A stretch of 49,051 nucleotides of DNA, taken from positions 1 to 49,051 of the forward strand of contig NZ_JACDUS010000017.1 of the NCBI RefSeq assembly GCF_013761005.1. The letters are read 5' to 3'. This document shows positions 39,737-49,051 of this stretch, piece after piece (within the stretch, counting starts at the first letter, position 1; each line of letters opens with the position of its first letter). Source of the stretch: Desulfosalsimonas propionicica. Lineage in GTDB: Bacteria > Desulfobacterota > Desulfobacteria > Desulfobacterales > Desulfosalsimonadaceae. The notes under the pieces were generated by a model. The model worked only from the letters and a program-made list of their open reading frames with translations. It did not search any database and had not been told where the DNA came from. A program made the translations under genes and the position numbers.

Positions 39737-40838
39737 GACCCGGAACTTTTCTGACCCACAGATCCCGTTGGGGAAACGGAATTTCAATGTTGTTTTCTGC
39801 CAGTGCATTGTAGATGGCCATGTAGAGTTCATGGGCCACAAGACCCCGCTGTTCAGGCCGCTCAATCCAGCAGAGCAGTTCAAAATCCAGGCTCGAGTCC
39901 CCGAATCCCCGCATGCGAACCCGTGCAGCAGGCTGCTGACAGACACGGGTGTGCCTTTTGGCCACATTTTCAAGCAGGTCCACCACCTGTTGCACATCTG
40001 AGCCGTAGGCCACGCCCACCTTAATCCGAATGCGATACTTGACCCACCGGCCGCCGGACTCGTTGACGATCTTGGCGTTGGCAATCACGGAGTTGGGGAT
40101 TGTTACCTCCACGTCATCGCGGGTCAGCAGGCGTGTGGAGCGGATACCCACCTTGGTGATCTCGCCGCGCTCGCCGGAATCCAGCACAACATAATCTCCG
40201 AGCTTGTACGGGGCATCCGCAATGATAAAAAAACCGGCAAACAGGTTGGCCAGCGTGTCCTTGGCCGCAAAACCCACAGCAATACCAATGACTCCGGCCG
40301 AAGCCAGCCACGCGGTGGCATCGATGTGCCATACCTGCAAAAGCGCATATGAGCCAATGGCAATGATGACAACCGTCATCATCAGGTCAAACAGGGGAAG
40401 GGTCCGCTCTTCCACAATGGCAAAGCGGTCGCGGATTTTGCCAAACATTTCCAGGGCAATGCGGCTGGCCTGAAGGCTTGCACGCATCAACTGCAGCAAA
40501 AGCAAACTCAGCAGCACCCGGATGATGACGCTGGTGGCAAATTCGTTCAGCGCAAGGGTGTGCAAAGCGGTCACCAGACTGATATAGCCCACCAATAGCC
40601 CGGCCACCCGGGCGCCCACCCGAAGCAGCTTTCCCATCAGCTCTGCATTGGCCCGGTCCGCAATCCGAAGCCCCCAGTACAGGATGAAGCGCGGCACCAA
40701 AAAGGCCAGCGACAGGCCCACCACCACAATCACCAGGGCCAGGAGAAATGGATACGCCCCCAGCAGGCGCCAGGTGCTTTCAAGCCATGCGGGCAGCCAG
40801 GAGGGAACACTGGCGGCAGATCCGGTCAATCCGTTCAT
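39723..40838 (-). CDS. Small-conductance mechanosensitive channel (MscS family)
   Basis: A 371-residue membrane channel with about five helices. The pore helix is in AGVIGIAVGFAAKDTLANLFAGFFIIAD, then the beta domain (YKLGDYVVLDSGERGEITKVGIRSTRLLTRDDVEVTIPNS in part) and the alpha/beta C-terminal domain. It opens on hypo-osmotic shock to release solutes, in keeping with two Na+ antiporters and a betaine-type binding protein in this window. It is longer at the N-terminus than E. coli MscS (two extra helices). It converges with the DASS gene and is divergent from the radical SAM gene. Confidence 0.93.
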   Translation of the reverse strand: MNGLTGSAASVPSWLPAWLESTWRLLGAYPFLLALVIVVVGLSLAFLVPRFILYWGLRIADRANAELMGKLLRVGARVAGLLVGYISLVTALHTLALNEFATSVIIRVLLSLLLLQLMRASLQASRIALEMFGKIRDRFAIVEERTLPLFDLMMTVVIIAIGSYALLQVWHIDATAWLASAGVIGIAVGFAAKDTLANLFAGFFIIADAPYKLGDYVVLDSGERGEITKVGIRSTRLLTRDDVEVTIPNSVIANAKIVNESGGRWVKYRIRIKVGVAYGSDVQQVVDLLENVAKRHTRVCQQPAARVRMRGFGDSSLDFELLCWIERPEQRGLVAHELYMAIYNALAENNIEIPFPQRDLWVRKVPGPMPR

Positions 40839-40953
40839 GCAGAATTCTTTCGTTGAAAATGTTGTTTGGACGCATCGTCTGTTTATATTATAGTTACCAT
40901 ATACAGCCGATCCGTCAAAAGGCTTTCACCTCCCAGGGCAAAAGAAAGAGCGC

Positions 40954-42234
40954 ATGCGCGTATTGATGGTTTCCGCCAACACCGAGCAGGTCAGCATACC
41001 GGTTCTGCCGCTGGGACTGGGCTGCGTATCCGCAGCCGTCGAGTACAGCGGCCATGATATCCGTGTGGTCAACCTCATGGCACCCCGGCATGTGGACCGG
41101 CTCCTGGTGCCGGCCATTATAGAATTTGTGCCGGATGTCATCGGCATTTCTGTCAGAAACATCGATGACCAGGACAGGGACGCACCCAATTTCCTCCTGT
41201 CCCGGGTAAAACCGGTGATCAAAGAGTGCCGCAGGCGCTCAAATGCCCCCATTGTTCTGGGCGGAGCGGGCTACAGCATATTTCCCGAATCCGCCCTTGA
41301 TTACCTGGGCGCGGATTTCGGCATCCAGGGCGAAGGGGAATGGGCCATGTGTGAATTGCTTGGGCGCATGGAAAAAGATACCTCATTGGACGGGTTAAAC
41401 GGGCTCTGGAGGCCCAGCAAAGGCCTTGCGGCACCCCCTTTTCAAAACCCGCAGATGGATGCCTATCCCATGCCGGAGCCCGGTATTCATCTCAGCGCAG
41501 GCCCATCCGGAGATGGCCATGAACTCATGATGCCCTTTCAGACCCGCCGGGGCTGTTCCATGAACTGCAGCTACTGTTCCACCCCGGCCATCGAAGGCCG
41601 GCATATGCGCAGCCATGCGCCAGAAACCGCTGTAAACAATCTGCGGCGGTTTTCAGAAAGCGGATTTGATCGCTTTTTTTTCGTGGACAACACATTCAAC
41701 CTCCCCGACTCGTATGCCGCTGCCCTGTGCGACCGAATCGCGGAAGCGGACCTTGATATCACCTGGCAGGGGATCATTTATCCCGCCGGCCTCCACGAGA
41801 CCCTGGCTGAAAAAATGGCCCGGGCCGGATGCCGCTTTGTGAGCCTTGGTTTTGAAAGCGCAGACGAACAGGTGCTTTCGGCCATGAACAAAAAATACGG
41901 CAAAAAAGAAATCCGCCGGGCATCAGAAATTCTTTACCGGCACGGCATTGAACGAATGGGGTTTCTGCTGCTTGGCGGGCCAGGCGAAACCCGGCAGAGC
42001 GTCAGGCAAAGCATTGCATTTGCAGAATCCCTTGAACTCGAAGCCGTCAAGCTCACCGGCGGCATCCGCATCTACCCCGCCACCCCGCTGGCCGACATCG
42101 CCCGGCAAAAAGGATTCATTGCCCCGGATGCCAGCCTTCTCAAACCCGTGTTTTATCTTGAGCCCGGCCTGGACGGCTGGCTGCAGGATACAGTCAAAGA
42201 AGCCGTTTCCCGGAATAACGGGTGGATGCACTAA
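40954..42234 (+). CDS. B12-binding domain radical SAM protein
   Basis: A 426-residue enzyme. Residues 1-140 form a B12-binding-like Rossmann domain (LPLGLGCVSAAVEYSGHDIRVVNL, PDVIGISVRN, IVLGGAGYSIFPE), then a radical SAM barrel with cluster Cys201, Cys205 and Cys208 (RRGCSMNCSYCSTP), ending in a short C-terminal region. The usual DxHxxG B12-ligand His is not present, so the cobalamin would be base-off or absent. Substrate unknown; methylation or rearrangement is the family habit. Stands alone; the ribosome site is weak (AAAGAG). It converges with the first hybrid kinase gene, overlapping by 4 bp. Confidence 0.9.
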   Translation: MRVLMVSANTEQVSIPVLPLGLGCVSAAVEYSGHDIRVVNLMAPRHVDRLLVPAIIEFVPDVIGISVRNIDDQDRDAPNFLLSRVKPVIKECRRRSNAPIVLGGAGYSIFPESALDYLGADFGIQGEGEWAMCELLGRMEKDTSLDGLNGLWRPSKGLAAPPFQNPQMDAYPMPEPGIHLSAGPSGDGHELMMPFQTRRGCSMNCSYCSTPAIEGRHMRSHAPETAVNNLRRFSESGFDRFFFVDNTFNLPDSYAAALCDRIAEADLDITWQGIIYPAGLHETLAEKMARAGCRFVSLGFESADEQVLSAMNKKYGKKEIRRASEILYRHGIERMGFLLLGGPGETRQSVRQSIAFAESLELEAVKLTGGIRIYPATPLADIARQKGFIAPDASLLKPVFYLEPGLDGWLQDTVKEAVSRNNGWMH

Positions 42235-45020
42235 TGGCCGCCCTGCTGGTTTTGCTGCCCAAGAGCCTGGCGCACCTTTATTGCAAGGTCCTTTTGTGTA
42301 AAGGGCTTTTCAATAAATTGCACACCCTTGTCCAGGACCCCGTGACAGGCGATGAGATCTGCGGTATAGCCCGACATGAAAAGGGTTTTCAGCGCCGGAT
42401 TGTTCACTGACAGCCTGGCGGACAGGTCCCGGCCGTTCATCTCCGGCATGACCACATCCGTGATCAGCAGATCAATCCGGCCCTCATGACTTGCGGCCAG
42501 GTGCAATGCATCCTCGGGTTTCCGGGCCGTTATCACTGCATAGCCCAGCTTTTCGAGCATCCCCCGGGTCAGGTGGACAATGGCGGCTTCATCCTCGACA
42601 ATCAGTATGGTTTCCGTACCTGTGGGCATTTGTTCATGGGATTTCGCTGATGACCCCTGCCCCGCCTCTTCGGGCTCATGGCGGGGCAGGTATATTTTAA
42701 AGGCACTGCCCTGTCCGGGCTCGCTGTAGACATTTATAAAACCGTTGTTCTGCTTAACAATCCCGTAAATCGTGGACAGGCCCAGGCCGGTGCCCTTGCC
42801 TGTCTCCTTGGTGGTATAAAACGGCTCAAACAGATTTTTTTGAACGTCTTTTTCCATACCGCAGCCGTTGTCACTGACGGCCAGCATGACATACTCACCG
42901 GGGACAAAATATGGATACACCCGGCAGTAATCCTGATCAATGACCACATTTCTCGTCTCTATGGTCATTTTGCCCACATCGGATATGGCATCCCGGGCAT
43001 TGACCGCCAGATTGGCCATGATCTGGTCAACCTGGGACGGATCGATTTTCACCGGCCACAAACTGCCGCCCGGATGCCAGGAAAGATCAATATTTTCGCC
43101 TATCAACCGCTGCAACATTTTCAGCAGGCCCGAAACCGTGTCATTTAAATCCATCTGCACAGGACTGATGGTCTGTTTGCGCGCAAACGCCAGAAGCTGC
43201 CGCACAATGTCAGCCGAGCGTCTGCCGGCATTGTAAATTTCCCGGATGTTTTCATAAAGCGGCCCTCCGGACTCGAGCATATCAATGGAAAGCTCTGCAT
43301 ACCCGTTGATGATCGACAGCATGTTGTTGAAATCATGGGCCACCCCGCCTGCCAGCCGGCCCACGGATTCCATTTTCTGGGCTTGATGCAACTGGGCCTG
43401 GAGTTTTTCCTGTTCCTGCTCTGCCTGCTTGCGCTTGGTAATATCAATATGGGTGCCGAGCATGCGCCGGGCATTTCCCTTAACGTCTTTTTCCACGGTT
43501 TTGCCGCGATCCAGGATCCATTTAAAGCCGCCCTCCTTTGTCTTCATCCGGAATTCGAGCGCAAAAGGCGCAGTCGATGTCAGGTGCCGGAGAACGACGC
43601 TCTCGGCTTTTTCCAGATCATCCGGGTGCAGCAGCCGGCGCCATGTCGCATAGGTTTCCGGCAGCTCATAAGGCTCGTATCCAAGCATCGTGTACCAGCG
43701 CGGACTGAAATAAACCTCGTTGATATCCGTGCGCCAGTCCCATACGCCGTCACTGACCGCATCCAGTGCCAGGCTCAGGCGCTGCTCGCTTTGGCGCAGG
43801 GCATCTTCCATCTGTTTTTGCGCGGTTCTGTCATACAACATGGACAGCATGACCGGCCGGTCCCCCAGGTTGACAGCCTCGCCAGACCAGAGTGCATGGA
43901 CAACTTTGCCGTGCTTTGTTTTGAACTCAACGGGCTCATCCTTGAAAAATCCGTGCTTGTTGAGTTTTTCCACAATACGGTCCCTTTCAGCGGGATCCGT
44001 CCAGATGCCCACCTCCTTTGAACTCCGGCCGATGCTCTGTTCCTTGGTGTAGCCCAGCATGTTTACCCAGCGGTCGTTGACATCAATGAATTCACCTGTT
44101 TCAATATCGGATATGACCTGGGGGGCGGGGCTGGATCGAAACGCCTTTGCAAACCGCTTTTCACTTTCTATTAATTGCTGCTGGGCCAGCTTGCTTTCGG
44201 TGATATCGGTAAGAAAAGACAGGTTTGCCGGTGCCCCCTCCCAATCTATAATCTGGCCATGGACGCGGAGCCATTTCACTGCACCGTCAGCCGTGATCAC
44301 CCGGAAATCAGATTGTTTCTCCCGGAACTCCCCCTGCATTGCCCGGAGATGAAGATCGCGCATGGTATCCCGGTCATCGGGATGAATAAAGACCGTAAAG
44401 GGCGCTGCGGTAATCCGGGCTGCGCAATATCCCAGGATTCGTTCAACCGCGGGGTTGACAAACTCAAGGACCTCCCCCCGAACCACCAGGATGCCTTCTT
44501 CCGCCTTTTCAAACAGGTAGCGGAATTTCTCCTCGCTTTTTTCCAGGGCCTCCCGGGTCTGCCGTTGCCCGGTAACATCCCTTGAACTGAATATAACGCC
44601 CTGCGCACGGCCGTTTTGATCCTTTACATAAACGCCCCGCGTCTCAAGCCACAGATAAGATCCGTCCGCGCACCTGAAGCGATACTCGATTCTGGCCGGG
44701 TCGTCTGATCCCACAAGCGCCTTATATGCCTGCAACACCCGATGCAGATCATCCGGGTGCACAAAAGCAAACACATTTTTTCCGACCAAAAACTCCGGAT
44801 CATAGCCGAACATTTCATGAGATTTTCCCACAAACCTGAGGTTTCCCTCCAGGTCTGCAAAAGAGACCAGATCCAGCATGTTTTCAATGATGGTGGTCAA
44901 AAACGCACTCCGGCTGCCGCATTCGTCAAGACGAATGCGCAGCTCCCGGTTCTGCAGCTCGGCTTCAAGCTGTCTGACCTTCATTTCATGAAATATCCGG
45001 CGGATGTCGTCGTGCGTCAA
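42231..45020 (-). CDS. PAS-rich soluble hybrid histidine kinase
   Basis: A 929-residue cytoplasmic sensor kinase. A helical head and about four PAS domains (PAS1 LRFVGKSHEMFGYDPEFLVG; others to about residue 530) lead to HisKA with phospho-acceptor His562 (GGVAHDFNNM), HATPase with N-box NLAVNARDA, DNGCGM and GTGLGLSTIYG, and a C-terminal receiver with Asp855 (LLITDVVMPEMNG). Start is TTG 45020, the only start codon after an in-frame stop; its ribosome site is weak. No DNA-binding output domain, so a phosphotransfer partner is elsewhere. It is the third gene of an operon with the OpuAC lipoprotein and a second, closely related kinase; the head is like the truncated PAS protein at 57-1346. Confidence 0.92.
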   Translation of the reverse strand: MTHDDIRRIFHEMKVRQLEAELQNRELRIRLDECGSRSAFLTTIIENMLDLVSFADLEGNLRFVGKSHEMFGYDPEFLVGKNVFAFVHPDDLHRVLQAYKALVGSDDPARIEYRFRCADGSYLWLETRGVYVKDQNGRAQGVIFSSRDVTGQRQTREALEKSEEKFRYLFEKAEEGILVVRGEVLEFVNPAVERILGYCAARITAAPFTVFIHPDDRDTMRDLHLRAMQGEFREKQSDFRVITADGAVKWLRVHGQIIDWEGAPANLSFLTDITESKLAQQQLIESEKRFAKAFRSSPAPQVISDIETGEFIDVNDRWVNMLGYTKEQSIGRSSKEVGIWTDPAERDRIVEKLNKHGFFKDEPVEFKTKHGKVVHALWSGEAVNLGDRPVMLSMLYDRTAQKQMEDALRQSEQRLSLALDAVSDGVWDWRTDINEVYFSPRWYTMLGYEPYELPETYATWRRLLHPDDLEKAESVVLRHLTSTAPFALEFRMKTKEGGFKWILDRGKTVEKDVKGNARRMLGTHIDITKRKQAEQEQEKLQAQLHQAQKMESVGRLAGGVAHDFNNMLSIINGYAELSIDMLESGGPLYENIREIYNAGRRSADIVRQLLAFARKQTISPVQMDLNDTVSGLLKMLQRLIGENIDLSWHPGGSLWPVKIDPSQVDQIMANLAVNARDAISDVGKMTIETRNVVIDQDYCRVYPYFVPGEYVMLAVSDNGCGMEKDVQKNLFEPFYTTKETGKGTGLGLSTIYGIVKQNNGFINVYSEPGQGSAFKIYLPRHEPEEAGQGSSAKSHEQMPTGTETILIVEDEAAIVHLTRGMLEKLGYAVITARKPEDALHLAASHEGRIDLLITDVVMPEMNGRDLSARLSVNNPALKTLFMSGYTADLIACHGVLDKGVQFIEKPFTQKDLAIKVRQALGQQNQQGGH

Positions 45021-45098
45021 TGTGCTGCGGCTTTCTCTATCATTGATGAATATGCCGACTTATCGGATGGTTTGACAAAAAATAAAGCGCACGTGAAA

Positions 45099-47348
45099 TT
45101 ACAGGCAGGGTTCAACCGTCTGGTCAATGGCCCCGCGCACTTTTGCCGCCAGTTCCTGAATGGAAAAGGGTTTTTGCATGAATTGCACCCCCTGGCCGGG
45201 CACACCGTGGACAGCGATAACATCGGCGGTATAGCCGGACATGAAAAGCACCCTGAGCCTGAAACTCCCGGCGGTCAGTTTTTCGGCCAGGTCCCGGCCG
45301 TTCATCTCCGGCATGATTACATCGGTTATCAACAGATCTATGGTGCCTTCATATTCACGGAAAAGCTGTAACGCCGCTTCCGGCGCTGCAGCCGTGAGCA
45401 CCTTATAACCCAGGCTTTCGAGCATCTCCCGGCCCACCTGCAGAATGGCCGCCTCATCCTCGACCATAAGTATGGTTTCTGAACCTGCGGGCAGGGGCGC
45501 CCCGGATTGCACTGGAATTTTCGGGCAGGATTGCGGGTCTTTGCAGCGGGGCAGGTATATCGTAAAGGTCGTGCCCCTGCCGGGCTGACTTGCCACATTG
45601 ATAAAGCCGTTGTGCTGCCGGACAATGCCGTAAATTGTGGACAGACCCAGGCCGGTACCCTCGCCGGTTTCCTTGGTGGTAAAAAAGGGTTCAAACAGGT
45701 TGTCCTGCACTTCGTTTTCCATTCCGCAGCCGTTGTCCGTGACCGCCAGCATGACGTATTGCCCGGAGGCAGGGCCTTCTTGCGCCTTGCAGCCACCCTC
45801 ATCCAAAACAATATTTTTTGTCTCTATGGTCAATTGGCCCACATCGACAATGGCATCCCGGGCATTGACCGCCAGATTGGCCATGATCTGGTTGAGCTGG
45901 GAGGGATCGATTCTGACCGGCCACAGGTTGTCACCGGGGTGCCAGACAAGCTCAATGTTTTCACCGATCAGGCGCTGCAGCATTTTCAGCAGCCCTGAAA
46001 CAGCGTCGTTGAGATCCATTTCCACCGGAGAGATTGTCTGCTTGCGCGCAAACGCCAGAAGCTGCCGGACAATGTCCTCTGAGCGCTTGCCGGCGTTGTA
46101 AATTTCCCGGATATTGGCATAGAACGGCGCTTCCGGATCCAGCATGTCAATGGTCATTTCCGCATACCCGTTGATAATGGCCAGCATATTGTTAAAATCA
46201 TGGGCAACACCGCCTGCCAGCCGGCCCACGGACTCCATTTTCCGGGACTGGAGCAGCCGGGCCTGCAATTTCTCCCGCTCTTTTTCCTCCTGCTTGCGCC
46301 CGGTGATGTCAATGCAGGAAGCAATACTGCGGCTGGTTTCGGCAATCATGTCAATGGCGATCAGCAGGTTGTAGATCCGGCCGCTTCGGTCAATAAAACG
46401 GCATTCATACTGGCCGGGTGCCGCATCCGGATTTTTGCGCCGCAAATCATGTTTTTCCTTCATCCAGGCCACATCATCGCAATGAACAAACTCAGGCCAG
46501 GATTTTCTTCCTTCGAGCGCCTGCCGGCGATATCCGGAAAGTTTTTCAAAATTGGAATTGACCCGGGAAATGGTGGTGTCTTCTTCAATGATGAGCATGG
46601 CTGAACCGGATGTCTCGAATATGGCACGGTAGTAGTTCTCGGAACGACGCAGGGCTTGTTCAGCGGCCTGTTTTTCCCGGGACTCAGCGCGCCACATCTT
46701 CAGGGCAACGGTCCAGGAAAACACCAGCACGCCAAGACAAATCAATGCGATCAAAAGCGCGGCCCGGGTGAGGCCAAAGGCGGTTTTGCGCTCAAGGCGC
46801 GCATGGATCAACTCTACAAGATTCCGGGTCTTATCGGAAAACGCAAGCTGATTTTTCGTATACAGCCAACCGCCAAGCAGATTGAACGCTTCTTTTTTCC
46901 TCGCCCTGCTGACAAGGTCAAAAGCCTGCTCCTCAAGGTTGTGGGTAACCGCCAGGTGCTGCCGGATTTCATTGATAAGCCGGTCCACTTCCGAAGACCC
47001 GGTCAAATCCGGGATTTTTTCCAGCAGGGCCTTTAACTCCGGCCGGGTTTCCCGGTAGGTGGTTTCCCAATTGAGATCCCCGCTGCTGGCGCCGATAAGG
47101 GCGGCCATTTTCATGGTTTCGGCATGCAGCAGCAGCTGCCAGGAGCAGCGCTCCATGACAAACTCCCTTTCCTTCAGGGAGGTCAGCAGATGATAGGAAT
47201 AAACCAGGTGCCAGACCAAAAGCCCCACCAGGACAAGGGTCATGGCAATGGAGGCAAAAATCCACGGCCGCGCCGAGCGCTCGCGGACGGTGGCGGATTC
47301 ATGTTTTTTTCCGTTTCGAATCATGGGCCGGTTATCGTGAAAAGGCAT
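45099..47348 (-). CDS. Membrane-bound hybrid histidine kinase
   Basis: A 749-residue sensor kinase. Membrane helices at about 30-50 and 190-212 enclose an extracytoplasmic helical domain of about 140 residues. A coiled stretch, one PAS domain (about 240-355), HisKA with His383, HATPase (NLAVNARDA, DNGCGM, GTGLGLSTIYG) and receiver with Asp676 follow. From the phospho-His to the end of the ATPase it aligns without gaps to the neighbouring kinase, so the two arose by duplication and differ in their sensory halves. Its start overlaps the stop of the binding-lipoprotein gene by one base (TAATG), which strongly suggests that the lipoprotein feeds its sensor domain. Confidence 0.93.
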   Translation of the reverse strand: MPFHDNRPMIRNGKKHESATVRERSARPWIFASIAMTLVLVGLLVWHLVYSYHLLTSLKEREFVMERCSWQLLLHAETMKMAALIGASSGDLNWETTYRETRPELKALLEKIPDLTGSSEVDRLINEIRQHLAVTHNLEEQAFDLVSRARKKEAFNLLGGWLYTKNQLAFSDKTRNLVELIHARLERKTAFGLTRAALLIALICLGVLVFSWTVALKMWRAESREKQAAEQALRRSENYYRAIFETSGSAMLIIEEDTTISRVNSNFEKLSGYRRQALEGRKSWPEFVHCDDVAWMKEKHDLRRKNPDAAPGQYECRFIDRSGRIYNLLIAIDMIAETSRSIASCIDITGRKQEEKEREKLQARLLQSRKMESVGRLAGGVAHDFNNMLAIINGYAEMTIDMLDPEAPFYANIREIYNAGKRSEDIVRQLLAFARKQTISPVEMDLNDAVSGLLKMLQRLIGENIELVWHPGDNLWPVRIDPSQLNQIMANLAVNARDAIVDVGQLTIETKNIVLDEGGCKAQEGPASGQYVMLAVTDNGCGMENEVQDNLFEPFFTTKETGEGTGLGLSTIYGIVRQHNGFINVASQPGRGTTFTIYLPRCKDPQSCPKIPVQSGAPLPAGSETILMVEDEAAILQVGREMLESLGYKVLTAAAPEAALQLFREYEGTIDLLITDVIMPEMNGRDLAEKLTAGSFRLRVLFMSGYTADVIAVHGVPGQGVQFMQKPFSIQELAAKVRGAIDQTVEPCL

Positions 47349-48295
47349 TATTGATCCAGCCAGGTGCTGACAAGCGCGTCATTCTCCCGGATCCAGCGCA
47401 GGGCCGCCTGAAAATAACTGGTGTTTTCATCCTGTGCGTAAAGCATCACCTGCTCCATATCCTTCGGACGCCATTTGAAATTTTTTAAAAGTGCATACAC
47501 ATCCGGCATGTCTTCGGCCAGCCCTCTTCTGGCAAACGTGCCAATGTATTCTTTGCCGCCATAAACGCCCAGCGGGTCCTGGAGATACCTGAGATCCCAT
47601 TTGGCAAATTTCCAATGGGGTGTCCAGCCGGTGACAACAATCCAGTCGCCGTCCTCCACGGCGTTTCCAAGGGCTGCGGTCATGGTGCGTCCGGATCCGG
47701 AAATCAGCTCAAATTCCCCCAGGCCGTATTTGGCCATGGCTTCTTCGGTTTTTGCCATGATTCCGGCCTGGGGATCGATACCGATGATCCGGCGATGAAA
47801 TTTTTCCCGGTGCCTGCTGAGTTGCGCAATGGAATCGATTTCCACGTATGCCGGGACCACCAGCCCACTTCGGGTGCCCTCCAGATTGACACCGAGAAAC
47901 TTCATTTGCGGCCCGTATGCCTGCAAAAAACCCGCCTGCAGCGAAGGCAGCCAGGCGGCCACCATGCCGTCCTGGTCCCCCTGGGCCACTGACTCCCACA
48001 TGGCGCCCAGGCTGACCGGCAGCAGCTCGCACTCACGGTTGAGCTTCTTTTGGATAACAGCCTTGATCACATTGGAACTGGCCTTTTCCGAGGCCCAATC
48101 CACATAAACAATCTTTACGGGATTTTTGGTTTTTTCCGGCTCATCAACACCGGTTTCCTCGGATATACAGCCGGAAAAAAGGATAAAAATCCATAAAAGC
48201 AGGCACAGAACCCTTGGGGCACAGCCGGGGATGCGGGAAAAAGAAAAAGGTGACAGATTACAGCCCTCCGCTGATCGTTGTTTACACAAAATCAT
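47348..48295 (-). CDS. OpuAC-type glycine-betaine-binding-like lipoprotein
   Basis: A 315-residue protein with a lipoprotein signal (lipobox LFSGC, Cys about 43) and a substrate-binding domain of the glycine betaine/choline ABC type (IVYVDWASEKASSNVIKAVIQ, LPVSLGAMWESVAQGDQDGMVAAWLP, WIVVTGWTPHWKFAKWDLRYL). Several Trp residues fit an aromatic cage for a quaternary amine. There is no permease or ATPase nearby; instead it is coupled (TAATG) to a membrane-bound hybrid kinase. It is probably a periplasmic ligand receptor for that kinase rather than a transporter part. The ligand, betaine or related, is inferred. Confidence 0.88.
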   Translation of the reverse strand: MILCKQRSAEGCNLSPFSFSRIPGCAPRVLCLLLWIFILFSGCISEETGVDEPEKTKNPVKIVYVDWASEKASSNVIKAVIQKKLNRECELLPVSLGAMWESVAQGDQDGMVAAWLPSLQAGFLQAYGPQMKFLGVNLEGTRSGLVVPAYVEIDSIAQLSRHREKFHRRIIGIDPQAGIMAKTEEAMAKYGLGEFELISGSGRTMTAALGNAVEDGDWIVVTGWTPHWKFAKWDLRYLQDPLGVYGGKEYIGTFARRGLAEDMPDVYALLKNFKWRPKDMEQVMLYAQDENTSYFQAALRWIRENDALVSTWLDQ

Positions 48296-49051
48296 TTATA
48301 ATAAATCAATACGATATTGCCGTAAACATTTTTATCAAAAAGGACTTCTGCCCTTGCAACAGGCCATCGAGGACACATGTAACTATTGAAATGTTCTTAT
48401 GGAATGCGGATTATCTATTTGGGTTCTGTCGGTCTTTGGCAGTTGGGCAATCTTTTTCTGCAGTAATCCAATTTTAGAAATATTATAAATTTCTGATGTT
48501 TTAAACATTAAAAAAATTGTTGACATTTATTTCGCGTTGCCATAAAGTCCTTTTTCAGGATTATCAAATTGCTCACCACCCAAGCGGTTAAGATTTTTAT
48601 GAACGCTGAAATAAACAACGTTTTTTCCAAAAATAATTGTCCAGAACTGCGACCCTTCCTATTATGTTCAAAACTTTACTATCTGATCAATACAGGTTTT
48701 GGAATTAAGTCGCCTGCAGGCGATAGAGCTTGCTTGCGAAAATTCATTTCAATAAATCCGGTAGATCTTGAAGTCTTCCCGGGATTTGCTCTCCGGTTTT
48801 CGTTTAGAGAAATCAGATAAGATGGACACACATGCTGTAATTCTGAATACTATATAATATCAAAAAGTAATATTTAATTTTGACTTAACCAAGATGCAAG
48901 TCTTATGTGGCAAACATTGGCAACCCGGAAGGAGGTGAAGAATAGCGAAACATACATAGGGCTTCCTGAAAAACTTGCTTCAAATTTCTGTGCATAACCC
49001 CGGCCGACCCTGGAGAGGGCTTCCAATTTGACTCAGGATAAGCAGATTATA
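48296..49051 (+). other. AT-rich region with a promoter, no clear gene
   Basis: About 755 bp to the window edge. TTGACA (48520-48525), 17 bp, TAAAGT (48543-48548) is a plausible rightward promoter. TCGCCTGCAGGCGA at 48710-48723 is a perfect palindrome. AAGGAGGTGA at 48929-48938 is a 10-base match to the anti-Shine-Dalgarno of 16S rRNA, but no ATG or GTG follows at the proper distance. An open frame at 48569-48820 (TTG start) lacks recognisable features and a ribosome site; I do not call it. The region may encode an RNA or hold the leader of a gene beyond the window. Confidence 0.4.

Noticed and set aside
48569-48820. An 83-codon frame in the right-hand AT-rich region
   Set aside because: TTG start without ribosome site, no recognisable motif, and base composition like the non-coding surroundings.

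Overview
The window reads as a chromosomal segment of a sulfate-reducing Desulfobacterota bacterium, most like the Desulfobacteraceae/Desulfosarcinaceae. This is an inference from protein resemblance, because there is no rRNA in the window. Supporting signs are a small 218-residue siroheme sulfite reductase of the Desulfovibrio type, a stand-alone methionine-synthase-activation-like protein, many PAS/hybrid-kinase sensors, a NifX-like protein, a UGA-decoded selenoprotein, and two Na+/H+ antiporters plus a betaine-type binding protein that suggest a saline habitat.

Layout: 0-5 kb holds a truncated PAS protein, a Cache-PAS-GGDEF cyclase and a CPA2 antiporter. 5-9.4 kb holds a small membrane protein, an SDR, NhaC, a coiled-coil protein and an MTH1187-type thiamine-binding protein. 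At 9.7-10.8 kb a DUF4395 gene and a TetR gene sit behind a promoter whose -10 box lies inside a palindromic operator. At 10.8-11.07 kb, on the minus strand, an 84-residue thioredoxin-like gene is interrupted by an in-frame TGA that forms a UxxC motif and is followed at once by a bacterial-type SECIS hairpin; ordinary ORF calling misses it. An MFS transporter follows.

12.7-19.0 kb is a metal-oxyanion locus: a ModE-like regulator, a 36-bp perfect palindrome matching the ModE half-site, then a TonB receptor, binding protein, type II permease, ATPase and NTPase. I infer TonB-dependent molybdate or tungstate uptake. A PilZ-REC-DUF4388 protein follows.

21.5-27.4 kb (minus strand) encodes GatB, a GatA-like protein that has lost the whole catalytic triad, an AspRS fused to GatC, and a GMP-synthase ATPase lacking its glutaminase. 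Two ATP-dependent amidotransferases thus sit together, both without a working ammonia source. Then come the sulfite reductase, a MetH-activation-like protein, SDR, NifX-like protein, acyl-CoA ligase, a CMD-family protein, a DUF45 peptidase, a TPR lipoprotein, PBP1B, UspA, a DASS transporter, MscS, a B12-binding radical SAM protein, and an operon of an OpuAC-type lipoprotein with two tandem hybrid histidine kinases.

Six copies of one small inverted-repeat element (about 150 bp, or about 290 bp in an extended form), each bounded by a 6-7 bp target duplication, plus one solo end, are scattered through 1.4-33.3 kb. One copy lies inside the TonB/ABC operon and supplies the stop codon of the receptor gene. 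No transposase for them is in the window.
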